From contig NZ_JAGGNR010000052.1 of NCBI RefSeq assembly GCF_018614975.1, forward strand, positions 1 through 56,319: a DNA stretch of 56,319 nt, written 5' to 3'. The notes beneath the pieces are model-generated. The model had not been told where the DNA came from and searched no databases. It was given only the letters and a program-made list of their open reading frames with translations. Below, piece by piece: positions 16,477 through 25,463 of the stretch (position 1 is its first letter; every line of letters begins with the position of its first letter). Made by a program: the position numbers and the translations under genes. This stretch comes from Paenibacillus polymyxa (GTDB taxonomy: Bacteria; Bacillota; Bacilli; Paenibacillales; Paenibacillaceae).

Positions 16477-19005
16477 CTACCTGCTTCGTTGAACTGGATA
16501 CCTCCTGGTCAACTCTGGAGTAAACGGAGGAGAAAAAGCCGAAGCAAGCCTGCGCAGGTGCTCTCCATAGCCTGGAGCAGGTTCTTCCAGTACAAAACGG
16601 CGATCATTGCGAACGTTCCCTGCTTCCACTTCCTCAGCCAGCAGTTGATACCGTTCATACATCTGTACACCAGCGGCGGCAGTCTGTTGGGCTCGATCCG
16701 TGAATCCTGCCCACCATTCCCGCCGCGCTGCCTGCTCCATCCAATACAAAGCCGTGGATTGGCCAATGCCATCATACCGATTCAATGCGATCGCTTGTTC
16801 AAAATATTCTCCTGCCTGCTGTCCTTCGCCGAATTGGACTGCCAATCGTCCCAGTTCGATGTAAATCTGAGGGTGCATCGGGGAATGGGACAGGCTGCTC
16901 AAAAGGAGTGTTTCTGCTTCTCGTCCCGGGAGAGATCGTGCAAGGGATATCACGATATCCGGTCGATTCGGGTTAGACTGAAGGGCAGCCATAAGATGCA
17001 CCTTCTGTGCTGGAGTGCCATCCGGTTCAGACATTGCCTGACGGTACTGCACTTCTGCTACGGCATATTGGGAGGTCAGCCAGACTGCTCCACCAAGCCA
17101 GAAAAGGATGATCATCACTGTGGATACCCTTATTAGCCGAGCAGTTACTCGCTGAAGCATATGAAAGAAGGAACGCATCGGGACAGTTGATGGTCGGGAT
17201 TGGGTTGGTAAATATCGTAAGAAAATAGATCTGGATTTAGATCTTAATTTGGATCTGTAGGAGGTGTATTCCACAGTTCCGCCGGATCGTTGGAATCCAT
17301 CTGCTTCCATCTTCAATGCAGTTGCCCAAGCACCGAGCCAGATGAACAGCATCCAAAATAGTGTGAAGCTCCAGTCAAAATCCATCGCCCCATGCAGGCC
17401 AAAAATAAGCACGGATGGCATGAGCTGCGGTGCAAAATGAAAGATGCTTCGCAGGGTGAGGAGAAACCACCCTGCGACAAGCAGGATGCCGATCATGCCC
17501 GTGTCCAGGGCGAGATCAAGCAGGCCGTTGTGAACCTCGCCTCCGACATAAGGCGAGGATTGAATGGCGCGGAACATGTTGCGCCATGTATCCCCCCCGT
17601 GGCCGAGCCATACGGCCTCGGTCCACAGCTGGAGGGCATCCCGCCACATCTGTAGGCGGGATACCCCAGTGCCGACACCTGCCGCGAGGCGATCGGCGGT
17701 GGAGGCCACGGCCATCAGTGCGGCGGCGGTTCCCGCCAGCACGATGGCCGTCAGGGCAGCAGCGCGCGGAGCCTTGGCGGCGCCGCTGTGCCATAGGCGG
17801 CACAGCAGCAGCGTGCCGAGCAGCGCAGCTGCCCATGCCCCGGCCAGTGCCAGCAGGCCGGGCACGGGCGCAGGCGCCAGCTGGGCAGCAGCCAGCTGGC
17901 GGTACAGCCAGGCCGCGCACGTTAGTGGCGCGGCCATGGCCAGCAGCAGCGGCAGGCGGGCACCGCGCCGCTGCAAAGCAAAGGCGGCGACCGCGGCGCA
18001 GCCGGTCGCCAGCCAAGCGCCGCGCGACTCGCTCAGCAGGAGCGCGGCTTGCGCGGGCATGAGCGGCAGCACTGCCGCGATGAGTCGCCCGGCCGGCACA
18101 GGCCGGGCTATGACTCGCGCGGCAGCTGTCAGCCGCTCCAATGCGTACATGCCAACAATGGCACCGTACGCATTAGGGTACTGCAATAGTCCGCCGAGCC
18201 TTGCTCCGGCGGAGCTGATCTCGGGGTCAGCAGTCCGCATCACCCCGAAGGGCAGCGGCAATATCCCGCACACGGCAAGGATGCCGCTCAGCACAAGCAA
18301 GCCGCCCGCCATCTGCCAACCGCAGGCTAACCAATGCGCACCATCCGTGCGCTCAGCCAGTATTGCGGTGAGCAGAGTAAACATCACAAGCAGGCTCCAT
18401 CGCAGCATTTCATCCATGCTGCCCTGTTTACTCACCGAGCCTGCCCATGCATGTACCCCAAAACATGTCATCATCCCCAGCGGCCACAACACCCGCCACA
18501 TTCCCGGAAATCGAAATATTTTCTCGACGATTCGTTCATTCGCCTTCTGTGGACGAATACTTACAAGGAAAAGAAAAAACATGATCAAAATGCTTCCTGC
18601 TGTGATCCAAAGGACAGGATACAGATCGGCCGAATAATACAATCCCCGACTCAGACACCCTGCGAGCAGCAAGACAATGGAGAGTATGCCCACTGCCCCA
18701 GTCCATCCCAACCCTGAATAATGTTCACATCTCAATATCCGTGGAAAACGACCTGACACCTCCGTCTGGATAACTCCATTCGAATGATATGTATCCTCTT
18801 TTTTATACGTACCATCTTTGTTGTATGTATCTCCTCTATTATATGTACTGTCCCTATTGTCCCCATTACATAAATCCCTGTTATCTACATATTCTGTACC
18901 ATTTGTGTGGTGAGACCATTCAAACGCCTGTTCCATCATTTCCTCATTCGCCGCATACCCTCGTCTATACCTTACAACTCCCTTATGCATTGTCCTATTC
19001 TTCAT
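16477..19005 (-). CDS. Large O-antigen-ligase/Wzy-like polytopic membrane protein with C-terminal TPR-like region
   Basis: 842 residues. After a polar N-terminus (about 1-90, containing four tandem hexapeptides) come about a dozen membrane segments (about 100-590). The Wzy_C-like region sits around GHGGDTWRNMFRAIQSSPYVGGEVHNGLLDLALDTG with the conserved loop His. A last membrane segment (about 620-640) is followed by a 180-residue helical tail with TPR-like spacing. Members polymerise or ligate surface polysaccharide on the outside of the membrane; no other glycan genes are nearby, so the glycan is unknown. ATG 19005 has AAGGAGGG nine bases upstream; an ATG at 19044 is less likely. Bases 17500-18330 are much richer in G+C (Ala/Leu/Gly/Arg codons with G or C third bases) than the flanks. 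Confidence 0.78.
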   Translation of the reverse strand: MKNRTMHKGVVRYRRGYAANEEMMEQAFEWSHHTNGTEYVDNRDLCNGDNRDSTYNRGDTYNKDGTYKKEDTYHSNGVIQTEVSGRFPRILRCEHYSGLGWTGAVGILSIVLLLAGCLSRGLYYSADLYPVLWITAGSILIMFFLFLVSIRPQKANERIVEKIFRFPGMWRVLWPLGMMTCFGVHAWAGSVSKQGSMDEMLRWSLLVMFTLLTAILAERTDGAHWLACGWQMAGGLLVLSGILAVCGILPLPFGVMRTADPEISSAGARLGGLLQYPNAYGAIVGMYALERLTAAARVIARPVPAGRLIAAVLPLMPAQAALLLSESRGAWLATGCAAVAAFALQRRGARLPLLLAMAAPLTCAAWLYRQLAAAQLAPAPVPGLLALAGAWAAALLGTLLLCRLWHSGAAKAPRAAALTAIVLAGTAAALMAVASTADRLAAGVGTGVSRLQMWRDALQLWTEAVWLGHGGDTWRNMFRAIQSSPYVGGEVHNGLLDLALDTGMIGILLVAGWFLLTLRSIFHFAPQLMPSVLIFGLHGAMDFDWSFTLFWMLFIWLGAWATALKMEADGFQRSGGTVEYTSYRSKLRSKSRSIFLRYLPTQSRPSTVPMRSFFHMLQRVTARLIRVSTVMIILFWLGGAVWLTSQYAVAEVQYRQAMSEPDGTPAQKVHLMAALQSNPNRPDIVISLARSLPGREAETLLLSSLSHSPMHPQIYIELGRLAVQFGEGQQAGEYFEQAIALNRYDGIGQSTALYWMEQAARREWWAGFTDRAQQTAAAGVQMYERYQLLAEEVEAGNVRNDRRFVLEEPAPGYGEHLRRLASAFSPPFTPELTRRYPVQRSR
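18778..18849 (-). repeat. Four tandem 18-bp units encoding hexapeptides
   Basis: Within the N-terminal part of the O-antigen-ligase-like gene, 72 bases encode four consecutive six-residue units of the form x-T-Y-x-x-x (STYNRG, DTYNKD, GTYKKE, DTYHSN). Unit length is a multiple of three, so gain or loss of units would keep the reading frame. Confidence 0.75.
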
Positions 19006-19047
19006 CCTTATACGCCCTCCTTCCTTCCACCGCTCCATATGCATAAC

Positions 19048-19083
19048 AAAAAGACAGAAGATCCCGATAACGGGTCCTTCTGC
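19048..19083 (-). terminator. Terminator between the methyltransferase and the O-antigen-ligase-like gene
   Basis: On the minus strand CAGAAGG-ACCC pairs with GGG-TCTTCTG, six-base loop, one mismatch, followed by TCTTTTTG. It lies 114 bp after the methyltransferase stop. Confidence 0.78.
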
Positions 19084-19196
19084 CTGATATACATCTGACA
19101 GTTATGATGCTGCTTGCTACGAAGTATGTGCATTGAATATCATTTTACATTCAGAGACCCTAATTGCAGTATGTCCCTGGTTTGGCATTGGCACAC

Positions 19197-20444
19197 TCAG
19201 CAAAGATCGCAATTTGCGGAATCTTGAACGGTTTCTTTGCTTGATTTTGATTTCCCACCGGCCTGCTTGCCATCGCCAGGAAGCAAATCGGCACAAGCTC
19301 GCTCCAAATATGGATCAGCATGAATGAAATCACGGAAAGCCGTATATTCATTCCACATCTCCATTACTTCGCCCGCCTGACCGCGAACAGCACGAATCAA
19401 TATGTTTTTAGGCGTATTCTCCATATCGATGAATTCAAGTAATTGTGTCTTGTATCCCATCAGATCAAGCAACTTGGCACGAATCCCATCCGTAGCCAGT
19501 GCGGAAAAACGTTCCTTGAGGATGCCATGGGACAACAACGGATTCATCACGGAAGCCTCTACTTGATCAAACAGTTCATGCTGACAGCAAGGAACAGACA
19601 GAATAACAGAAGCTCCCCAACGAACCGCCTTCTCCAAAGCAGCATCGGTAGCTGTATCACAGGCATGAAGCGTGACAACCATATCCACTTCGTTCAATTC
19701 ATCGTAGTCCGCGATGTCTCCAACCAGAAACTTTAGATCACCATAATGCAATCGATTAGCCAGATCATTACAGTGTTCAATGACATCTGCCTTCAAGTCC
19801 AACCCAATAATCTTGAGTGAACGACGTTGTTGCACAGACAGATAATGATATAACGCAAATGTCAGATAAGACTTGCCACAACCAAAATCAACGATGGTCA
19901 GTGGCCGTCCCTCCGGCAGATGCGGAATAACATCCTGCACCATTTCGAGGAAACGATTGATCTGTCTGAACTTGTCATACTTGCGGGCCAGCACACGACC
20001 TTCTTCGTTCATAATACCAAGTTCAACGAGGAACGATACGGGTACTCCCTCTTCCAATACATATTGCTTCTTGCGATTATGCGACAGATCCACCGCAGTT
20101 TTGGAAGCAGATTTGGTCAGGATGGATACTTTATATTTTTTGCTGATCAAAATTTGATAGTCTGCCTCGGTCGTACAGAGCAGGCCTTGACGAAACGTCT
20201 CTTCGCATAACAAAGTCATGCGCTCTACCGCTTCAGCCGGAGTCAAATTCTCGTGCAGCACTTTGTTGTTGTAATGGAATGCGAATTGATAGTGCAGCTG
20301 ATTCTTCAGTGTCACCGGCTTGACTTGCACTTTGGTATACGAGACATTGTCCCGTCTGCGCAGCTGGCTCCAGGTCGCTGTAATCAGCGAATTCTGTTCA
20401 AAGATGTCTTGTATAAGCTTTCGCAATGAATCCACGGGGTACAT
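19197..20444 (-). CDS. SAM-dependent methyltransferase (Methyltransf_32 type)
   Basis: 415 residues. A 150-residue N-terminal domain without clear relatives precedes a class I methyltransferase fold: motif I TIVDFGCGKSYLTFALYHYL (about residues 183-202), an acidic strand end IIGLDLK, GDIADYDE and MVVTLHACDTATD (motif IV region), then SVPCCQHE. This combination is typical of the GSTCD/METTL25-like family, for which RNA is a plausible but unproven substrate. The C-terminal 30 residues are polar and low in complexity. The ribosome site before ATG 20444 is weak (AAAGTGAG). It stands between terminators as a single gene. Confidence 0.82.
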   Translation of the reverse strand: MYPVDSLRKLIQDIFEQNSLITATWSQLRRRDNVSYTKVQVKPVTLKNQLHYQFAFHYNNKVLHENLTPAEAVERMTLLCEETFRQGLLCTTEADYQILISKKYKVSILTKSASKTAVDLSHNRKKQYVLEEGVPVSFLVELGIMNEEGRVLARKYDKFRQINRFLEMVQDVIPHLPEGRPLTIVDFGCGKSYLTFALYHYLSVQQRRSLKIIGLDLKADVIEHCNDLANRLHYGDLKFLVGDIADYDELNEVDMVVTLHACDTATDAALEKAVRWGASVILSVPCCQHELFDQVEASVMNPLLSHGILKERFSALATDGIRAKLLDLMGYKTQLLEFIDMENTPKNILIRAVRGQAGEVMEMWNEYTAFRDFIHADPYLERACADLLPGDGKQAGGKSKSSKETVQDSANCDLC

Positions 20445-20539
20445 CTCACTTTCGGTTTGGTTTGGTCAACCGTTACCATACCACAATTACGTCCCCTCTC
20501 CAAGTAAAGGCATGTAACAGGCCTTGATCCTATCCATAA

Positions 20540-21244
20540 TTAGGAGTTCATCTCTTGACGACTTAGTTCAGCTAACCCCTCTTCAACTTCGTTACGTGGC
20601 AAACCACCCTGCTCCAGTTGTTCATTCGTGAGTTGGCTCAACCTTTCATAGAACGCCTGTACATCATCTTGGTAGCTCACCGGGAATTCATCACCAAGCT
20701 GGAGCAATCTGTACCAACTGTTCTCTGCCTGGTCGTAACGTCCTTGTTGTTCACGATAGAGGGCAAGCTGTCTTTCAGTCCGGGCAGGAAGTTCATATTC
20801 TTTTGTGAGCCCCAATACACCCTCCACCCGTTCCGGTGCGTCCAACAACTTGGGATTAGCGCCATGATTCAATGTATACAGGTAAAAATGAAGTGATCTC
20901 ATCAATCGAATAACAGCCTCATCCTCTGCGTCCATTCTCTCCTGATCATCGATGCCTTCCACTCTGGCCTTCTCTTGATAAATGTAAGCTTCTTCTTCAA
21001 TTAGCCTTGCGGCTTGCTGCAGATTGTCCACTTCGATCACTCCGCGAAAACGAAACATTTCAATGACATCCTCCGCTGGCAATGAGTTCAGTAAAGATAA
21101 GTTCAACCCAAACTGTCTGCGCATCAACTCATCCAGCTCGGACAATGCCTCCGCATGCTTACGTTGCTGCTTGAGCGTGAACACTTTGCCAATGGCCTCT
21201 GTCATTTCCTCCATCATGCGGAGCAGATAATCTTTTCTGAACAT
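20540..21244 (-). CDS. DUF6483-type helical protein
   Basis: 234 residues, almost all alpha-helical and acidic. It begins MFRKDYLLRMMEEMTEAIGKVF, which I recall as the conserved start of a Paenibacillus/Bacillus family named DUF6483; the second half has TPR-like helical pairs (ERQLALYREQQGRYDQAENSWYRLL). No catalytic residues are evident, so a scaffold or adaptor role is possible but unproven. ATG 21244 is preceded by GAGGGGG. A longer frame begins at 21292 without a ribosome site. Confidence 0.72.
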   Translation of the reverse strand: MFRKDYLLRMMEEMTEAIGKVFTLKQQRKHAEALSELDELMRRQFGLNLSLLNSLPAEDVIEMFRFRGVIEVDNLQQAARLIEEEAYIYQEKARVEGIDDQERMDAEDEAVIRLMRSLHFYLYTLNHGANPKLLDAPERVEGVLGLTKEYELPARTERQLALYREQQGRYDQAENSWYRLLQLGDEFPVSYQDDVQAFYERLSQLTNEQLEQGGLPRNEVEEGLAELSRQEMNS

Positions 21245-21379
21245 CCGGTATGCCCCCTCATCATTCGACCATGTCAATCCAATCGTTCTCATATCGTTCC
21301 TTTATATTTATTTTAATTCATGCCATGACAAAAAGCCAAAAACAAGACATGCGTCTATGCTCTGCCCATGAACACACCA

Positions 21380-21415
21380 AGCCCCCGCCTATCCCAAAGG
21401 GACGTGGCAGGGGCT
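21380..21415 (-). terminator. Stable GC-rich hairpin after the alpha/beta hydrolase gene
   Basis: Bases 21406-21415 and 21380-21389 form a 10-bp stem (one G-U on the minus strand) with a loop that itself can pair (TCCC/GGGA). There is no T-run on either side, so it is a weak case for intrinsic termination; it may stabilise the 3' end of the hydrolase mRNA, whose stop is 96 bp away. Confidence 0.5.
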
Positions 21416-21510
21416 CGGTTGGAATGGAACTGGTTACTCCTCTACAAGAGGTTGAATCATCCAGAAACCAAACTATATTCCAATGAAATCAACATAAATC
21501 ACTTCATAAA

Positions 21511-22302
21511 TTATTTCGATAATCCAGCCATAAATTGCTTAATGACCTGAATTAACTCTTCAGGAGCTTCATACATGCTCATATGACCCGCACCAGCGAT
21601 AACGGCTTGCACGATATGTGGCTTGTCACTTGTGAACGTGCGTTCTGGCGGGATAACAGCATCCTTCTCTCCTGCTACCAGCAATACAGGTAGAGGTGTA
21701 GCCGATAACACATCGCGGCGATCCGGGCGTTCTCGCATAGCAAGTGCAGCACCAACCGCACCTTGAGGAGCAGTCTGGTAACCAATTTCCTTCACACGTG
21801 TTACATGCTTAGATAGCGATCCCACATGTTCCGGTGCAAACAGTCCGGGAACCAGTCCATCTACAAAATTTACGATACCTTCGGTTTGAATGGTGGATAC
21901 AGCACGAAGGCGTTTCTCCTTGGCTTCTTCACTGTCCGGATAGGCTGTCGAATGAATCAGGCCAAATGCATTCAAACGTTCCGGGTGACGTTGTGCAATC
22001 GAGAGCGCAATATATCCCCCCATCGAGTGTCCCAGAAGGACCGCTTTTTCGACATTCAGCTCATCCATCAACTGTAATACATCGTTGCCCATCTGTTCGA
22101 TGGTATAACTCCCAACAGGTGCATCTGTTTTTCCGTGTCCACGCAGATCAGGTACGATACAGCGATAGCTGCGTGCCAGTTCAGGTACAACCTCATCCCA
22201 ATACGAGGAACTGCCACAGTATCCGTGGAGCAAAATGAGTGCTTCTCCCTTACCTTGTTCGGCATAACAAATCGTTGTTCCATCACACATCACTTTTTCC
22301 AT
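21511..22302 (-). CDS. Alpha/beta-fold hydrolase
   Basis: 263 residues. The order of motifs is standard: oxyanion HGYCGSSSYW (about residues 26-35), the nucleophile elbow GHSMGG (Ser about residue 92), an acid in VAGEKDAVIP (about 210-219) and the catalytic His in GAGHMSMYE (about 240). A lid-like helical insertion lies between. It could be an esterase, a lactonase or a peroxidase-type hydrolase; the substrate cannot be read from the sequence. GAGAGGG is six bases before the ATG. Confidence 0.9.
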   Translation of the reverse strand: MEKVMCDGTTICYAEQGKGEALILLHGYCGSSSYWDEVVPELARSYRCIVPDLRGHGKTDAPVGSYTIEQMGNDVLQLMDELNVEKAVLLGHSMGGYIALSIAQRHPERLNAFGLIHSTAYPDSEEAKEKRLRAVSTIQTEGIVNFVDGLVPGLFAPEHVGSLSKHVTRVKEIGYQTAPQGAVGAALAMRERPDRRDVLSATPLPVLLVAGEKDAVIPPERTFTSDKPHIVQAVIAGAGHMSMYEAPEELIQVIKQFMAGLSK

Positions 22303-22362
22303 ATGAATCCCTCTCTCTGCGCGAATTAAATAATTCAGGTTGTATATTATTAAGCCTACATA

Positions 22363-22920
22363 TCATGAATGAAACGTTTGTCTCCATTTCCATGCTTCAA
22401 TTGCGGCGTCTGCAATCGTTCGGGACATCCTCATGACCATGTGAAGCGAGGTCATCTGCAAAATGGAATAGGGTCTTGGTCCATTAGCATTAACCACAGC
22501 TGCTACACTATACTGTCCCACAGGGGGTAGCTTGCCTCCAACCGATTGGGCCGGAATGAGTGGGTTATTGGAGAGATAGTATGTACCTACGGCATTCTTT
22601 GGACCCAGACATGCATCAATCGCTATGATGGCATGGTGTGCAGGAATAAGTGCCAATTTCTTCTCTAGCGTATCTGCATCACAAGGGGAAGACAGCATGC
22701 CAATCACGTTCTCCATTCCGCTCTCTTGCAGTAAACTTCCTGTCAGCGGACCCAGAGCATCCCCGGTGGAACGATCGGTACCAATGCAGACAAACGTGAT
22801 TTCAGCTGGAGAATGAAGTTGAACGATGTTTTTGAAAAATAAGACCAGATTCTCTGCAGGCACGCCTCTGCGGACTTCCCTTCCTTGATGGCGAACCATT
22901 TCTCGCTTATACGCTGCCAA
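22363..22920 (-). CDS. yyaC: Sporulation-associated putative protease YyaC
   Basis: About 185 residues. The core FVCIGTDRSTGDALGPLTGSLL (about residues 44-65) and IAIDACLGPKNAVGTYYL match the YyaC family, which is related to the spore germination protease GPR and hydrogenase-maturation proteases and is conserved in endospore formers. It supports a spore-forming host. The start is uncertain: TTG 22920 has GGAGGG nine bases upstream; GTG 22941 and ATG 22899 are alternatives in the same frame. Its own promoter is not obvious. Confidence 0.87.
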   Translation of the reverse strand: MAAYKREMVRHQGREVRRGVPAENLVLFFKNIVQLHSPAEITFVCIGTDRSTGDALGPLTGSLLQESGMENVIGMLSSPCDADTLEKKLALIPAHHAIIAIDACLGPKNAVGTYYLSNNPLIPAQSVGGKLPPVGQYSVAAVVNANGPRPYSILQMTSLHMVMRMSRTIADAAIEAWKWRQTFHS

Positions 22921-23078
22921 GCTGTATTCCCTCCAGTACACTCAGGTTTCCAATAAATCCTGTTGTTGTATCCATCATTGTAACCGATGCTTGGTTTCCC
23001 CGCAAAAGCATTAGCCTGAGCGCTTCCAATCATGATACAATAACAATAGTTTCCGATACGGAAGGGATGAACTTAACG

Positions 23079-23303
23079 ATGGATTTAACACAAGCAACAG
23101 CAGCCAATATGGAATATATGATTGAAGCGATCAAAACCAAACTTCGTATGGCAAGCGGCGCCGCCATGCAAGCTTCTTCATTCCCACTTGAGAAATATGA
23201 AGATCTGTTTGATCTGTATGAAATGATTTTGAGCAAGGAACATCTCAGCATCTCTGAAGTGGAAGCTGTCGCTTCGGAACTGGGTAATCTTCGTAAATCC
23301 TAA
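23079..23303 (+). CDS. yfkK: UPF0435 protein, YfkK-like
   Basis: 74 residues, helical. NMEYMIEAIKTKLRMASGAAMQASSFP and the ending ISEVEAVASELGNLRK align well from memory with B. subtilis YfkK (UPF0435), a small conserved Bacillales protein of unknown function. I chose ATG 23079 because it aligns with the YfkK start; the upstream ATG at 23067 follows GGAAGGG without any spacer. It is convergent with the pirin gene and shares a bidirectional terminator with it. Confidence 0.88.
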   Translation: MDLTQATAANMEYMIEAIKTKLRMASGAAMQASSFPLEKYEDLFDLYEMILSKEHLSISEVEAVASELGNLRKS

Positions 23304-23308
23304 GACAA

Positions 23309-23353
23309 GAAAAGGACCTGCTTTCCACATCAATGTGGGAACAGGTCCTTTTT
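23309..23353 (+). terminator. Bidirectional terminator between yfkK and pirin gene
   Basis: An 11-bp perfect stem (AAAAGGACCTG with CAGGTCCTTTT) with an inner CCACAT/ATGTGG pairing, T-runs on both strands. It ends the yfkK transcript on the plus strand and the pirin transcript on the minus strand (stop at 23401). Confidence 0.93.
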
Positions 23354-23400
23354 CGCATGTTCGTATTTCAAGACTATCTTCTACGAAATACATCTCATCC

Positions 23401-24126
23401 TTAAGGCAAATCAACCAGAATGAATTCGGCAGGTTCACTGTCTGTGCTCGTGATTTGCAGATCACAGCTTTTGCGAATTCGTACGGCATCCCCCGGCTTG
23501 AGGTTGAAGTTACCATCCGAACAATGAATCTCTATATGTCCACTGATCAGAAAAAGATGTGTCCGTCGATCTTCGTGTTGCGGGTACATCAACTTCTTCC
23601 CGGACTCCAAATGGGACAGGTAACAGGTTATATCCTGGGAAATAGGCAATGCGCCTTCGCTTCCCTCGCCCACTTGCCCGGATACAATCGGACATAGACG
23701 ATTCAAATGCTCCTGCGGCTCTATCTTCCGATTCGTATAGGATGGTTTCAGCATACGCTCCGATGGCAAAAACCACATCTGAAGGAAACGTACCGGCTCA
23801 TCCGCTGACGGATTGGTCTCGGAGTGTTCCACACCCGTACCCGCACTCATCACCTGAACCGTACCCGGTTCAAGCAATTGTTCTGTTCCCATACTATCCG
23901 TATGTTTCAGTGTACCTGATATGACATAACTGACAAGTTCAAGATCATGATGTGGATGTTTCTTAAAGCCTTCTTGCGGCATCAGCGTGTTTTCATTATG
24001 AGCCAGCAGACAGCCAAAATGGGCATTGCTCGGATCATCATAATCCGCAAAGGAAAAGCTGAATTCACTGTGTATCCAACCTCGATCCGACGTGTGCCTT
24101 TCTTCCGATGTCACCACTTTAATCAT
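23401..24126 (-). CDS. Pirin-family cupin protein
   Basis: 241 residues, two cupin domains. The metal-binding set of pirins is visible in the first domain: HPHHDLELVSYV (two His) and, later, GTGVEHSE (His and Glu). Bacterial pirins such as E. coli YhhW have quercetin dioxygenase activity, others act as regulators; the role here is open. GGAGG is nine bases before ATG 24126; an ATG six bases earlier is too close to the ribosome site. A terminator shared with yfkK follows. Confidence 0.9.
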   Translation of the reverse strand: MIKVVTSEERHTSDRGWIHSEFSFSFADYDDPSNAHFGCLLAHNENTLMPQEGFKKHPHHDLELVSYVISGTLKHTDSMGTEQLLEPGTVQVMSAGTGVEHSETNPSADEPVRFLQMWFLPSERMLKPSYTNRKIEPQEHLNRLCPIVSGQVGEGSEGALPISQDITCYLSHLESGKKLMYPQHEDRRTHLFLISGHIEIHCSDGNFNLKPGDAVRIRKSCDLQITSTDSEPAEFILVDLP

Positions 24127-24266
24127 GTTCATCCACCTCCAAGGGGTTTAGAGCTGCCACATTTACCGCGGCAGTCTATGCGTGTATATGAATTGTATGA
24201 TGAATACCAGTTGGTATGTCATCTTTACCCGGGGTCCGGCAACTCTAATCACGCCCCTTCTCAAGG

Positions 24267-25286
24267 TTATACGCTATCTTCAAGTGAGTGGAGAATGAAC
24301 TCACTATCTGCATGACCTACAAGGGTACCCGCATCATTTCGGATGTCCGAAGGGAACATTTCAGCCAATCGCGCAATGGTTCTCTCATTGGAATAACCAA
24401 TCTGTCTCAGGATGGATTGGGTAATGAAGGCCCACTCTTCCTCGGAACCATCAAGCACCTTGAAGGTGATTCCCAGTCTTTCTTTTTTCAGACCAAAACC
24501 GAATACCCCCTTGAATCCACCCTTCGCTACAATGTTATCGTCTTCCAGCAGCACTGAATCTACACGCTCCGTCCCACCTACCATCAACGGATGTTCATTC
24601 ATTGCTGATGTTATAGTCTCTACAGCTGTTCTTGTGGAAGGATCAGCGATAAGATCCGGACAAGCGAGCTTCAGATAAGCGTTCGACAATGCCGACAACG
24701 GCAAAGAAAATACCGGAAAGCCGCAGCCATCCGTCCCAAGCTCAATCTCTTTTTCCTCAATACCTGCCAGGTCGGCAAAGGTTTCAAGAATTTCTCGTTG
24801 TACCGGATGATCCGGTTCAGCGTAACTGCCCAGATCAACCTGCTTCATCTGACTGTACCCCAGAATCCCCAGATGTTTTCCGGAGCAGTTGTGCAAGATG
24901 CGCCGTTTCTCTCCTTGTCCACGTAACCATTGATTACGGCTTTCTTCATTAAGCGGATAGCTTGGTGCACAAATCAGGCATTCTTCTCCCAATCCGATCT
25001 TACCGGATAACTGCTCCAGCACCCGAATGTGTTCCGGTTCCGAACGATGCGAAGAGGACATAATGGCAATCTCCTGTGCTGATAGGCCATAGTGACTGGC
25101 AATTCCTGCCCGAATACCTGGAATGGCTTGAAAAGGTTTGGCAGATGAGCGAGTGAACGCTCTAAAATGAGGGTCACCAACCGAGTATACGATTCGGCCA
25201 TACTCATCCGTAATACTTATGTGTCCGTAATGGGCGCATTCCATAACGCCTGCACGGTATTCTTTAATTAACAAGGCACTCTCCAT
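24267..25286 (-). CDS. Asparaginase, type II family PF06089 (ReAV-like)
   Basis: 339 residues. The family signature FTRSSAKPFQAIP near the N-terminus holds the Ser-x-x-Lys pair implicated in catalysis in Rhizobium ReAV; SSSHRSEPEH, HNCSGKHLGIL and GTDGCGFPVF follow in the expected order, the cysteines being candidates for zinc. It would hydrolyse asparagine to aspartate and ammonia. It is unrelated to the common bacterial AnsA/AnsB fold. ATG 25286 has AAAGGAGAG in front; the reading frame continues to 25334 without a better start. It is divergent from the PAP2 gene. Confidence 0.88.
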   Translation of the reverse strand: MESALLIKEYRAGVMECAHYGHISITDEYGRIVYSVGDPHFRAFTRSSAKPFQAIPGIRAGIASHYGLSAQEIAIMSSSHRSEPEHIRVLEQLSGKIGLGEECLICAPSYPLNEESRNQWLRGQGEKRRILHNCSGKHLGILGYSQMKQVDLGSYAEPDHPVQREILETFADLAGIEEKEIELGTDGCGFPVFSLPLSALSNAYLKLACPDLIADPSTRTAVETITSAMNEHPLMVGGTERVDSVLLEDDNIVAKGGFKGVFGFGLKKERLGITFKVLDGSEEEWAFITQSILRQIGYSNERTIARLAEMFPSDIRNDAGTLVGHADSEFILHSLEDSV

Positions 25287-25463
25287 GCGAGTTCTCTCCT
25301 TTGTGCTCCCGATTTCATCTCTGCTTTGCGTCACGACGCCGCATGGGATATCTTAAATAGTATAGTACAAAAGCGACGTTTTTACAGTTTTTTCGACAGG
25401 TATTTCCGGTATAGCTTTATCACCTGTGTTCATCTACTACAATAACTGAAGGAGAGACTCATT

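Noticed and set aside
17564..18637. 357-residue open frame on the plus strand within the O-antigen-ligase-like gene (and similar 158- and 166-residue frames)
   Set aside because: The region is GC-rich, so stop codons are rare in all frames. The protein has no domain and is a mirror of the real minus-strand gene.
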